Assembly (NCBI RefSeq): GCF_030378165.1
Contig: NZ_CP119766.1
Coordinates: 5,704,001-5,768,000 of the forward strand
Source of the DNA: Flavobacterium panacagri
GTDB taxonomy: Bacteria > Bacteroidota > Bacteroidia > Flavobacteriales > Flavobacteriaceae
Reading direction: 5' to 3'
Length of the DNA stretch: 64,000 nucleotides
In this document: positions 17,750-26,417 of the stretch, one piece after another
Layout: each line of letters starts with the position of its first letter
How positions within the stretch are numbered: position 1 is the first letter of the stretch
The notes under the pieces: generated by a model
The model's database searches: none
Told to the model about the DNA's origin: nothing
The model's input: only the letters and a program-made list of their open reading frames with translations
Translations under genes and position numbers: made by a program

Positions 17750-19195
17750 TTATAAACCTCTTGTCAACCAGCCTTTTTTATTTGCTGTTGCAATAGCATA
17801 AGGTGCAATCCAGAATAAACTGAAAGTGTAGAAAACACTGTATGAATAGGCCCAGAAAGACTCAGCCAAATTGTATCTTTTGGCATAGAACAACATTGAA
17901 AAACTAGAGAAAATTAAAATTGCCAAGAATGTTGAACTTATGAACAATATTGGATGGATTGCAATAAAGTAGAACATAAATAAGATAAAAGGATATGTCA
18001 TTGCGATTTTAAAGAATTGATTAGCGAATAACATTCTCGCTCCAAATTTTGATCCTTTTCTAAAATCTGTGAAAACATATTTTGCCATCATCAGGTTTTC
18101 ACGAACGTTACTTCTCGCCCATCTAATGAACATTTTATATAATCCTTTGTATTCTTCAGGAACATTAGTCAATACCACTGCGTTTCTTTGGAATTTAACT
18201 TCAAAACCTTGTTTCAAAATCATATTAGTCAAAGCACGATCTTCTCCAATATCTGATGGTTCTCCCATAAAAGTCTGATTGATCCATTCTGGAAGACAGT
18301 TGAATACTGCATCTCTTTTATACGCTGCCAAAGCTCCCGGAGTACATAATACAGATCCTAATTCGCTTTCAGCAGAACGTTGGAATTCAAAACTCATTAC
18401 AAAACTTACATTCAGCATTTTTGGTAAAATAGCCGATTTGTTGTTTAAAACCTGAACGTTTCCTGCAACAGCACCGCATTTTTTGTTTACCACAAACGGA
18501 CTAACTAAGTTTCTCAAAGTATCTTTTTTCACAATAGAATCACTGTCAACCGTTACAAAGATTTCTCCTGTTCCTAGTTTAAATCCTCTGTACAAAGCCT
18601 GACGTTTTCCTTGGTTTTTTGGCTGCTGGAAAATCGTTACACGATCTCCTAATTTTGCTTTGGCTTCCTGCATCCAGTACCAAGTATCATCTTTACTTCC
18701 ATCGTCAATAGCTAAAAGCTGTAATTTTTCTGCTGGATAATCACTGTCTGCAAGACTTAATAAAGTATCCCAAACTAATTTTCCTTCGTTGTAAGCCGGA
18801 ACGATAATCGTACAAGTTGGCAGTAAATCATCTGAAACAGATTCGATTGGTTTGTATCTTAAATACAAGTATGAACTGTACAAGAAAACCCCTGTTTGAT
18901 AAAAGAACAAAATCGTTGTGATGATTAAAAATGGTAATCCCCAAGTTGAAGCGATTCTTTCAAAATGAAATTGTTCGAAATCGTCTTGCAAAAGATACAC
19001 TGCATAACCTCCTGCCAGCATTAGCACAAATGTTCCAATAAGAACAGCTAATCCAAACGGACTTGTCGGTCTTTCTACGTGTATTTTTTTTGATTTTTCT
19101 TTAGTTCCGAAAATAGAACTGTTTACTGATTTTTTGCTGATAGCCGAACTTCCGTTCGAATAAAATTGTTCTGAGATAAATGTTTCGCTTTCCAT
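17750..19195 (-). CDS. Membrane GT2 glycosyltransferase (polysaccharide synthase type)
   Basis: Processive-type family 2 glycosyltransferase, 481 residues. Two membrane segments (about 47-70 and 86-112) precede the catalytic domain: D164-D165-G166, D217-S218-D219 for metal and nucleotide sugar, EDRALTNMIL, and FIRWARSN near the QxxRW position. Three to four C-terminal membrane segments follow. The layout matches chitin, hyaluronan and PNAG-type synthases, so it probably builds a beta-linked exported polymer. No deacetylase, export or cellulose genes are adjacent, so the product is unknown. Confidence 0.88.
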   Translation of the reverse strand: MESETFISEQFYSNGSSAISKKSVNSSIFGTKEKSKKIHVERPTSPFGLAVLIGTFVLMLAGGYAVYLLQDDFEQFHFERIASTWGLPFLIITTILFFYQTGVFLYSSYLYLRYKPIESVSDDLLPTCTIIVPAYNEGKLVWDTLLSLADSDYPAEKLQLLAIDDGSKDDTWYWMQEAKAKLGDRVTIFQQPKNQGKRQALYRGFKLGTGEIFVTVDSDSIVKKDTLRNLVSPFVVNKKCGAVAGNVQVLNNKSAILPKMLNVSFVMSFEFQRSAESELGSVLCTPGALAAYKRDAVFNCLPEWINQTFMGEPSDIGEDRALTNMILKQGFEVKFQRNAVVLTNVPEEYKGLYKMFIRWARSNVRENLMMAKYVFTDFRKGSKFGARMLFANQFFKIAMTYPFILFMFYFIAIHPILFISSTFLAILIFSSFSMLFYAKRYNLAESFWAYSYSVFYTFSLFWIAPYAIATANKKGWLTRGL

Positions 19196-19704
19196 GCTTA
19201 TACTCCTTTTTTTGATTGCTTAATTATGGCTTTTAGTAAAATCTTTTCTTTTCTGATTTATTGATGACTCGTATGGGAGAAACAATAAAAAACTAACACA
19301 TCAAAGATTTTGACATAAACATAATTTGCAAGCGGCGTGCCAATACGGTTTAAAGCTGGTATAGAGCATTTTATAAAAAATAAACCCAAAAATAGTGTAT
19401 AATTATTTTACACTTTATGGATACAGTAAACAATAGAACTGTGTTTTTTGAAAAAAAAAGGCCGGATTTTGGCGGGATTTCTAGAGATTGGGTACTCTTT
19501 TATTGACTTATTTTGTCAGAGGACTGCAGAAATATTTCAAACGTATTTTTTAAAATAAAATTGCATCTATTTAAGAAAATCTATTTTGGCTGTTTAAAAA
19601 TTTTGCTTTCCAAAAAAACATTCTTCCTAAAAAAACAGAAAATCTGATCGAAAAAAGTTAAATTTATCGAAACAAATATAACCCTAAATTGAGAATATAA
19701 GAAA
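19196..19704. other. Intergenic spacer, 509 bp
   Basis: AT-rich spacer between the divergent glycosyltransferase and response regulator genes, expected to contain both promoters. There are several poly-A runs and a GC-richer patch near 19465-19490 (GGCCGGATTTTGGCGGG). I see no reading frame, repeat family or stable hairpin. Confidence 0.5.
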
Positions 19705-20154
19705 ATGAATACAGAGCGTTATAATCTTTTACTAGCTGATGACGATGATGATGACTGTCTTTTCTTTAAAGAAGCTCTCGACGAAACTTCAATTAATGCA
19801 GCTCTTACTATAGTCCATGATGGGGTACAATTAATGGACTATTTAAAAACAAACACTTCAAATAATTTTCCTGATGTACTTTTCCTTGATTTAAACATGC
19901 CTAGAAAAAATGGTTTAGAATGTTTGGCAGAAATAAAGACAGATGAAAAATTAAAGGAACTGCCCGTTATTATTTTTTCGACTTCATTAGACAGCGAAAT
20001 TGTAAACAACTTATACAAAAATGGTGCTTCGTATTATATTCGAAAACCTGGCGATTTTTCGAAATTGAAAAAGGTAATCGAAATTGCCTTAACTACTGCA
20101 TCTGAGAATAATTTCAAACAGCCCGAAAGAGCTCATTTCATTCTGCAACCCTAA
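19705..20154 (+). CDS. Single-domain response regulator (Rcp1-like)
   Basis: Receiver-only protein of 149 residues with acidic pocket LLADDDDDD (residues 9-17), phosphoacceptor Asp62 in LFLDLNMPRKNG, the switch Ser in IIFSTS, and Lys in YIRKPG. No output domain is present, so it likely acts by protein contact or phosphotransfer. It lies 12 bp before a large PAS histidine kinase on the same strand, its probable partner. This arrangement resembles phytochrome-Rcp1 pairs. Confidence 0.93.
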   Translation: MNTERYNLLLADDDDDDCLFFKEALDETSINAALTIVHDGVQLMDYLKTNTSNNFPDVLFLDLNMPRKNGLECLAEIKTDEKLKELPVIIFSTSLDSEIVNNLYKNGASYYIRKPGDFSKLKKVIEIALTTASENNFKQPERAHFILQP

Positions 20155-20166
20155 ATCTTCTCTGGA

Positions 20167-23100
20167 ATGAACCGCAACAAAAAGGAACATTATTTTCTTT
20201 CCGGAGGAGGAGAAATGGGAAGCCTAATACGTTCCGCAGATTGGAGCAAAACTCCTTTGGGTAATCCAGAAAAATGGCCGCAAAGTTTAAAAACTATGAC
20301 TGCCATGATACTTGGCAATCCTTTTGGAATGTACATTGCATGGGGCAAAAATTATACGCAGTTATACAACGATGCTTTCCGTCCAATTTTGGGTGTCTCA
20401 AAACATCCTGAAGCTTTAGGTAGCAGCTCTCAAAATACATTTGGAGAAATCTGGGATACAATCGGCCCAATGTTTGCCGATGTTATGAAAGGAAAAGCGG
20501 TAAGTTTCCCTGATTTTAAAGTTTCACTTCATCGAAACGGTTATACGGAAGACTGCTTTTTTGATTTTTCGTATAGTCCCATCAAAATAGAAGACGGTTC
20601 TGTTGGTGGTATTTTAGTTACTGTAATTGAAACCACAGAAAAGAAAATTGTTGCCGATGCATTACAGGAAAGTAATGCACGATTCGTAAATAATATCATG
20701 CAGGCACCGGTTGCAATGTGTATTTTTAGAGGAAAAAATCATGTAGTTGAAATCGCCAATGAACAAATGATTGAGCTCTGGGAAACAACAGAAAACAATA
20801 TTATCAATAAACCAATTTTTGAAACGATCCCTGAATTAAGGGAACAAGGCCTTGAAGAAATTCTTCAGAACGTTTTTACAACTGGTAAAAAAATCACAAC
20901 AGATGAGCTTTTTGTCCAACTCAGTCGAAATGGACAAACTGAAAATACTTATGTTAATTTTGTTTACGAAGCCCTTAGAGAAGCAGATGGAACAATTTCT
21001 GGCGTTGCTGCAATTGCAACCGAAGTTACTGCTCAGGTTTTGGCACGTTCTAAAGTGGAAGAAAGTGAACAAAAAATTCGTCAATTGGTAGAAAATACGC
21101 CTTTTCCGATCGCAGTTTATGTTGGGAAAGAAATGCGTATCGAACTGGCAAATGATTCTATTATAAAGATTTGGGGAAAAGGCCCAGATGTAATCGGGAA
21201 AACTTATAAAGAAATTCTTCCCGAATTAAAAAACCAGTCCATATTTGAACAAGTTGAGGCAGTATTTGAAACAGGACAATCTTTTCATTCTAAAAATACC
21301 CGCATTGATATTGTCATAGATAATGTATTGCAGTCTTTTTACTTTGATTACAGTTTTACCCCTTTATATGATATCAATGGTAAAATTTACGGCGTAATGA
21401 ACACCGCTGCAGAAGTAACCGATTTATATCTGGCCAAACAAAAAATCGAAGAAAGCGACAAACGTTTCCGCAATACCGTAAAACAAGCTCCTGTTGGAAT
21501 CACCATTCTTCGTGGTTCCGATTATGTAGTCGAAATGGCCAATGAAGCCTATCTAAAATTGATAGACCGAGAAGAAGATACTTTTGCCGGCAGGCCTTTG
21601 TATGATTCTCTTCCTGAGGTAAAAGATACAGTCAGTACTTTACTAGATGGTGTTTTAAATACTGGAATTCCTTTTCGTGGAAATGAAGTTCCTGTTCCAA
21701 TAAACCGATACGGGAAAATTGAAACCTGTTATTTTGACTTTCTTTATCATCCTCTAAAAGAAGAAAGCGGAATTATTTCAGGCATTTTAGTCACTGTCAC
21801 AGAAGTAAGCGAAAAAGTAGAAGCCCGAAAAAAAATCGAGCTAAACGAAGACCGTCTTAAAATTGTGGTCGAAGCCAGTGAATTAGGAACCTGGGAATTG
21901 AATGTTAAAACTAGAAATCCGATTTATTCTAAAAGATACCTAGAAATTATAGGCGGTTACACCGAAGATGTTTCGTTAACACACGAGGAATTACTCGCTC
22001 ATCTTCATCCTGATGATTTACATGTTAGAAATAAAGGATTTAAAGATGCTTTAAGTTCCGGCTTTTTAAATTATGAAGTCCGTGTGATTTGGAAAGACAA
22101 ATCGATACATTGGGTGGAAGGAAAAGGTAAAGTTTTTTATGATGAAAACAATGAGCCGGCAAAGCTTATTGGAACAATTCGTGATATTACCGAAGAAAAA
22201 AAATACAAGCAGAAAATTGAAGAAAACGAAAAAAAACTGCGAAATCTTATCATGCAGTCGCCTGTGCCAAAAGCAATTTTGCGTGGCGATGACTTTGTAA
22301 TCGAAATGGCCAATTTTGTGCTGTTAAATAATATCTGGAAAAAAGAAGAAATAGATGTTCAAGGAAAAAAACTATTAGAACTATTTCCAGAATTAGAAGA
22401 ACAGAAATATGCCAAATTACTGCAACAAGTTTATGAAACAGGAAAAGTATATTCTGAAGCTGAATCACTTCTTTATATTGAAAACGAAAGCAGTCAATTT
22501 TATGTAGATTTTGAATTTGCTCCACTTCGTGAAAGTGACGATTCTATTTCGGGAGTCAGAATGACACTTATTGATGTTACTGAAAAAGTCGAAGCCCGAA
22601 AAAAAATCGAAGAAAGCGAAATGCGATTCCGTTCCCTGACCGAAAGTATTCCACAGTTAATTTGGGAAACCGATGCTGAAGGAAATGCTTTGTTTACTTC
22701 TGGAAAATGGCTGGAATATACTGGAATTCAGCCTGGTGTTGAAGGTTCTTGGGAAGCTATGATTCATCCAGATGATTTTGAAGAAAATGTTAGAATCTGG
22801 CAAAATGCACTGGCAACTGGCGAAATGTATCGATGTGATGTGAGAATGCGCAGAAGAGACGGCAGCTACAGATGGCATACCGTTATTGGAGAACCTGTTT
22901 ACAATATTGAGAATAAAATTATAAAATGGGTGGGCGCTTTTACAGATATTCATACCGAAAAAGCTTTTACACACGAACTGGAACAGCAAGTTACAGCACG
23001 AACGAGAGAATTAATCCAGATCAATGAATCGCTCCGAAAAAGTGAAGAACGCTATCATTTAATGGTTGAAGAGATTCAGGAATATGCGATTATATATCTC

Positions 23101-24180
23101 AACCGAGAGGGTATAATTGAAAACTGGAATGTTGGAGCCGAAAAAATAAAAGGGTATAAAGCAGACGAAATTATAGGGAAATACTTTGCTGTTTTTTATA
23201 CCAACGAAGATCAAAAAAACAATCTCCCACAAACGCTTTTACAGCGTGCAAGAGACAATGGAAAAGCAATTCATGAAGGCTGGCGTACCCGTAAAAACGG
23301 AAATTTATTTTGGGCAAGTGTTGTCATCACCGCTGTTCATAATAAACAGGGAGAAGTAATTGGTTTTTCAAAAGTGACTCACGATTTAACCGATAAAAAA
23401 AGAGCAGACGATACTTTAAAATTGAATGCAATGGAGCTCGAGCAGAAAAACAACGAGCTGGAAGAAATGAATAAGGAACTCCAGTCATTTGCTTATATTT
23501 CCAGTCATGATTTGCAGGAACCGCTCCGAAAAATACAGACTTTTGCTTCGCAGATTATCGAAAAAGAAGCCGTTAATTTATCTGAAAATGGTTTAGATAA
23601 ATTCAGAAGAATGCAAAACGCCGCACAGCGAATGCAGACTTTGATTAACGATTTACTTTCGTATTCGAGAACAAACGTCCAAGAACGTATTTTCATCAAA
23701 ACCGATCTTTCTGAAATTATCGAAGAAGTTAAAGAAGATTTAAAAGAAGAATTGGAGCAAAAAAGTGCTGTTATTGAAGTAGAAAAAACATCAGAAGTTG
23801 ATGTAATTCCGTTTCAGTTCAAACAGCTATTATACAATTTGATCAGCAACTCATTAAAATTCTCCGACCCAAATGTTCCAATTAAAATCAAAATCACAAG
23901 TAAAATAGAGAATGGAAAAGATTTAAATATTGAAAAACTAATTTCCTATAAAAATTACTGCCATATTCAAGTTTCAGACAACGGAATAGGTTTTGAATCG
24001 CAGTACAATAAAAAGATTTTTGAAGTTTTTCAGCGTTTACACGGAAGAGACCGTTACAACGGAACTGGAATCGGTCTGGCCATCGTAAAGAAAATTGTAG
24101 AAAACCATAACGGAGTTATCACAGCTTCTGGCATTCAGAATGAAGGTGCTTCTTTTGATATTTATATTCCGGTTAACTAA
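20167..24180 (+). CDS. Multi-PAS sensor histidine kinase
   Basis: Soluble kinase of 1337 residues with no membrane segment. About seven to eight PAS/PAC units fill residues 1-1080. Several share a repeating wording (APVAMCIFRG, TPFPIAVYVG, APVGITILRG, SPVPKAILRG, each followed by an EMAN-like motif), so they look like internal duplications. PAC ends recur as VTEKVEARKKIEE. A coiled coil leads to the dimerisation domain with His1114 in ISSHDLQEPLRK, then N-box LISNSLKFSD, DNGIGF, and GTGIGLAIVKKI. The signal is unknown. It is coupled to the response regulator 12 bp upstream. Confidence 0.93.
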   Translation: MNRNKKEHYFLSGGGEMGSLIRSADWSKTPLGNPEKWPQSLKTMTAMILGNPFGMYIAWGKNYTQLYNDAFRPILGVSKHPEALGSSSQNTFGEIWDTIGPMFADVMKGKAVSFPDFKVSLHRNGYTEDCFFDFSYSPIKIEDGSVGGILVTVIETTEKKIVADALQESNARFVNNIMQAPVAMCIFRGKNHVVEIANEQMIELWETTENNIINKPIFETIPELREQGLEEILQNVFTTGKKITTDELFVQLSRNGQTENTYVNFVYEALREADGTISGVAAIATEVTAQVLARSKVEESEQKIRQLVENTPFPIAVYVGKEMRIELANDSIIKIWGKGPDVIGKTYKEILPELKNQSIFEQVEAVFETGQSFHSKNTRIDIVIDNVLQSFYFDYSFTPLYDINGKIYGVMNTAAEVTDLYLAKQKIEESDKRFRNTVKQAPVGITILRGSDYVVEMANEAYLKLIDREEDTFAGRPLYDSLPEVKDTVSTLLDGVLNTGIPFRGNEVPVPINRYGKIETCYFDFLYHPLKEESGIISGILVTVTEVSEKVEARKKIELNEDRLKIVVEASELGTWELNVKTRNPIYSKRYLEIIGGYTEDVSLTHEELLAHLHPDDLHVRNKGFKDALSSGFLNYEVRVIWKDKSIHWVEGKGKVFYDENNEPAKLIGTIRDITEEKKYKQKIEENEKKLRNLIMQSPVPKAILRGDDFVIEMANFVLLNNIWKKEEIDVQGKKLLELFPELEEQKYAKLLQQVYETGKVYSEAESLLYIENESSQFYVDFEFAPLRESDDSISGVRMTLIDVTEKVEARKKIEESEMRFRSLTESIPQLIWETDAEGNALFTSGKWLEYTGIQPGVEGSWEAMIHPDDFEENVRIWQNALATGEMYRCDVRMRRRDGSYRWHTVIGEPVYNIENKIIKWVGAFTDIHTEKAFTHELEQQVTARTRELIQINESLRKSEERYHLMVEEIQEYAIIYLNREGIIENWNVGAEKIKGYKADEIIGKYFAVFYTNEDQKNNLPQTLLQRARDNGKAIHEGWRTRKNGNLFWASVVITAVHNKQGEVIGFSKVTHDLTDKKRADDTLKLNAMELEQKNNELEEMNKELQSFAYISSHDLQEPLRKIQTFASQIIEKEAVNLSENGLDKFRRMQNAAQRMQTLINDLLSYSRTNVQERIFIKTDLSEIIEEVKEDLKEELEQKSAVIEVEKTSEVDVIPFQFKQLLYNLISNSLKFSDPNVPIKIKITSKIENGKDLNIEKLISYKNYCHIQVSDNGIGFESQYNKKIFEVFQRLHGRDRYNGTGIGLAIVKKIVENHNGVITASGIQNEGASFDIYIPVN

Positions 24181-24212
24181 AAATTTTCAAATTCTAAATT
24201 TCAATTAAAAAA

Positions 24213-24244
24213 AACGGAAATAACTTTAGAGCTATTTCCGTTTT
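24213..24244. terminator. Bidirectional terminator
   Basis: Stem ACGGAAATA with TATTTCCGT around a short loop, with A-runs on the left and T-runs on the right. It lies between the converging kinase and lipoprotein genes. Confidence 0.85.
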
Positions 24245-24264
24245 TATTTTTTTTAGCAGATCAA

Positions 24265-24687
24265 TTATCTAGAGTAAACTGTAATTACACCAGTTGTTTT
24301 ATCTTTTAATTTTAACTCTTTGTTGGTGAGGTTCATGATGTCGCTGGTTGTACTAGCGTTACCCACAGTAATTGTTAAATCATTGTGAGATCTTACGTAA
24401 GTTCCAGTAGTTTCTACCAATGCGCAATTACTGCCATTATAATCTCCATAAACTGCAGTATTACTTAGTTTTAGTTCTAAATAATCTCCTGGACAGCCAG
24501 CCTGATTTGCTGGAGCATCAATTAATACTTCTTGTCCTTGAGCATTAACTGTTCCTGTTTGTCTTAGGTTATATTTTCCTTGTATCGGAATTATTGTTTC
24601 CCCTTCATTATCATCGTTACTGCATGATGTTGTGGCGAATAATCCTAAGCTTAAGGCTGATACGAATAATAAATTTCTAGTTTTCAT
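24265..24687 (-). CDS. Lipocalin-like lipoprotein
   Basis: Exported lipoprotein of 140 residues. The signal peptide ends in the lipobox FATTSC, followed by an acidic SNDDNEGE linker. The mature part begins IQGKYNLRQTGTV and alternates short beta strands, with Cys pairs (QAGCPGDYLELKL, NCALVETTGTY) as in small Bacteroidetes lipocalin-like proteins. Ligand and partner are unknown. It is monocistronic. Confidence 0.7.
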   Translation of the reverse strand: MKTRNLLFVSALSLGLFATTSCSNDDNEGETIIPIQGKYNLRQTGTVNAQGQEVLIDAPANQAGCPGDYLELKLSNTAVYGDYNGSNCALVETTGTYVRSHNDLTITVGNASTTSDIMNLTNKELKLKDKTTGVITVYSR

Positions 24688-24800
24688 TTTTGTTTGTTTT
24701 TTTGTTGATATAATTTAATAATGCTAAATTAAAAGTATATACCTACAAAAAATTTCATGATTTAAAGAATTTATTACATAAATCGCATTTTAACTTAATT

Positions 24801-25787
24801 TTATTTTCTTACATATTTATTGATAATATAGGAAGTTACCGGCCTTAATGCTTTTCCATTTTCGGGATGCATCCCATGTGTATTGAAAAACTCTACACTG
24901 TCCCCTACTTTAGCATACCAAACAATGGCTTTTTCATTCTTAAAAAATTCTGTTGTATCGCAAACCTTAATTCTTCGAAGATTTATAATTCTTTCATCAT
25001 AAGATTGTGGTGAGTTAAATGTTCCAATTCCTTCTATTTTTAAATCACAGCTTATCTCTTCATAATGATCGCCAGACCATTGCATGCATTCTTTTTTGGA
25101 CAAATTAAAATAAATGATTAATCCTAATCCGAAAATAATTACAGCTATAATTCCTACAGATCTCCAATTACCAGGATTTGTTCCTCCATCTATGGGAGTA
25201 AAAGCAGCTACAGAAATTGATGTTGGCTGTGATTCTTCATCTTGAATCGGTTCCGAGTCTTGATTTGGAATTTCTTCGGAATCTTCCTTATCGAAAGTTT
25301 CTTTTGGCTCAATCGCATTTTCAGTTTCTACCTCATCAATTAAATCATCAGAAGAAACTATCTTACTTGAAAAATTAGTATCTCTTAGATCATTTATTAA
25401 GACTTCCTCATCTTTCTCATGCTGTTTTATAAACTCTCTAAAAGGTCTTGGCCGAAGATCTACTAATATTGCCGCTAATTGAATCGTATCTTCAGCAGGT
25501 TTTTCTGTTTTACCCAAAAGAAACCGCTTAACAGCTTCTAATTTATTCAGCTCGTCATCTCCAAACAAGTTTTTTTTATCCTTATCAAATGGAAAATCGA
25601 AAAAAGATTCAAAGGCACTTAAATCTTCTTTATTATTGTTTGACTGGAATCTTTTAATACATAATTTTTTAAGCTTTGCCGGTGTTGGGGAACTTAAATT
25701 ATTTGAATACTCTCCATTTATTTCTTCTTCATATTTAGCTTTAATAGCTTTTTTATAATCTTCAATAGTATAGTTTGACATAGGCAT
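24801..25787 (-). CDS. Cassette copy 1: divergent single-pass membrane protein
   Basis: I do not recognise the family. The 328-residue protein has a ~120-residue N-terminal domain (EDYKKAIKAKYEEE, PAKLKKLCIKRF, LAAILVDLRPRPFREF), an acidic linker about 125-195, one membrane segment about 208-230 (GIIAVIIFGLGLIIYF), and a C-terminal ~100-residue presumably periplasmic domain with Cys and WSGDHYEE. A paralogue at 33599-34225 shares the N-domain. The layout recalls signalling proteins with cytoplasmic and periplasmic halves. A second ATG at 25781 aligns better with the paralogue. It is divergent from the lipoprotein-kinase operon. Confidence 0.75.
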   Translation of the reverse strand: MPMSNYTIEDYKKAIKAKYEEEINGEYSNNLSSPTPAKLKKLCIKRFQSNNNKEDLSAFESFFDFPFDKDKKNLFGDDELNKLEAVKRFLLGKTEKPAEDTIQLAAILVDLRPRPFREFIKQHEKDEEVLINDLRDTNFSSKIVSSDDLIDEVETENAIEPKETFDKEDSEEIPNQDSEPIQDEESQPTSISVAAFTPIDGGTNPGNWRSVGIIAVIIFGLGLIIYFNLSKKECMQWSGDHYEEISCDLKIEGIGTFNSPQSYDERIINLRRIKVCDTTEFFKNEKAIVWYAKVGDSVEFFNTHGMHPENGKALRPVTSYIINKYVRK

Positions 25788-25792
25788 TTTGA

Positions 25793-25892
25793 ACTTTTTA
25801 AAACTTTTCTAAAGTACTTTATTCTACTTTTTACGACTTTCTAGAACTTATTCAAACTTTAGAGAAATACATTAAACTTTCCTGACTTTCTA
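25793..25892. promoter_or_regulatory. Cassette copy 1: helically phased ACTTT array
   Basis: The word ACTT(T) starts at 25793, 25803, 25816, 25826, 25836, 25846, 25856, 25876 and 25885, mostly 10 bp apart with one degenerate step at 25866. Such spacing puts every copy on the same DNA face, as expected for cooperative binding of a regulator or for a bent region. It lies between two divergent genes, about 30 bp before a TTTGC promoter-like box. The copy 2 cassette has an equivalent array with a different word. Confidence 0.6.
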
Positions 25893-25920
25893 ATCAATGC
25901 AGGCTCAAAACCGTTGTTAC

Positions 25921-26070
25921 TTTGCTCCAACAAAATTAGTTATCGTTTTGATCTGCAGGTCAAAAACAAATGTACAAAACTAGTTAAGTAACCAAGTGCG
26001 GAAAACCGTAAAACGGAGTTTATCCGGGAAGTATAAATAAAATTTTATAGTTCTACGCACTTCACTTCCC
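25921..26070 (+). ncRNA. Cassette copy 1: conserved leader with predicted pseudoknot
   Basis: Conserved with 34552-34697. Predicted helices are P1 AAGTGC (25994-25999) with GCACTT (26057-26062), P2 AAC.GTAAAA (26004-26013) with TTTTAT.GTT (26043-26052), P3 CGGA with TCCG (26014-26026), and a crossing helix GGAAGT (26027-26032) with ACTTCC (26064-26069), giving a pseudoknot. An upstream hairpin TTTTGATC-TGCA-GGTCAAAA sits at 25946-25965. P1, P2 and P3 carry compensatory changes in copy 2. It could be a cis-regulatory leader of the lipoprotein-kinase operon or a separate small RNA. No known riboswitch class is recognised. Confidence 0.6.
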
Positions 26071-26078
26071 AAACAAGT

Positions 26079-26125
26079 GGGCAATGCCATAACAAAGTTC
26101 AGAACCTTTCTGAACGGCAAAGCCC
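26079..26125 (+). other. Cassette copy 1: tiered hairpin before lipoprotein gene
   Basis: GGGC and GCCC enclose an AA/AA internal loop, then TGCC with GGCA, then a hairpin GTTCAG with CTGAAC. It ends 28 nt before the lipoprotein ATG. Copy 2 has a hairpin at the same distance (GGTGT/ACACC with TCTGG/CCGGA inside). Confidence 0.5.
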
Positions 26126-26153
26126 TTTTACTAAATCTTAAATCATAAAAAAA

Positions 26154-26339
26154 ATGAAAACAGTATTTATATTGGGAGCGTGCGCGCTATTGAGTTTGAC
26201 TATTTTTTCTTGTACTGCTGACGAATTTGAAACAGCTACAGATAAAACTGAAATAAAAAAAGATCTTAATCAGTTAAAAGCCGATGGGCCAGACGATGAT
26301 CCAATTGTGGTTCCAAAACCACCTATCAAAAATCCATAA
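26154..26339 (+). CDS. Cassette copy 1: ~60-residue lipoprotein
   Basis: Small exported lipoprotein of 61 residues. The signal peptide ends in the lipobox TIFSC, and Cys20 would be lipidated. The 42-residue mature part is acidic at first (TADEFETATD), then KKDLNQLKADGPDDD, ending in a Pro/Lys tail VVPKPPIKNP. Copy 2 encodes the same plan. It lies directly upstream of a TPR sensor kinase whose sensing domain should also be outside the cytoplasm, so it may be a ligand, a signal precursor or a regulator of that kinase. This role is inference only. Confidence 0.75.
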   Translation: MKTVFILGACALLSLTIFSCTADEFETATDKTEIKKDLNQLKADGPDDDPIVVPKPPIKNP

Positions 26340-26378
26340 AATCAAAATACCATGATTTTATAAAATAATTATTATTTT

Positions 26379-26417
26379 CGGGGAAAGTAACGCTTATGCT
26401 ACGATCCCCGTTTTTTT
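26379..26417 (+). promoter_or_regulatory. Cassette copy 1: hairpin plus T-run over kinase start
   Basis: CGGGGA (26379-26384) pairs with TCCCCG (26405-26410), followed by seven T. The kinase ATG at 26396-26398 lies in the loop and the T-run is inside codons 6-8. It looks like an intrinsic terminator or start-codon-masking hairpin that would lower kinase output relative to the lipoprotein. Copy 2 has the same arrangement. Confidence 0.65.
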
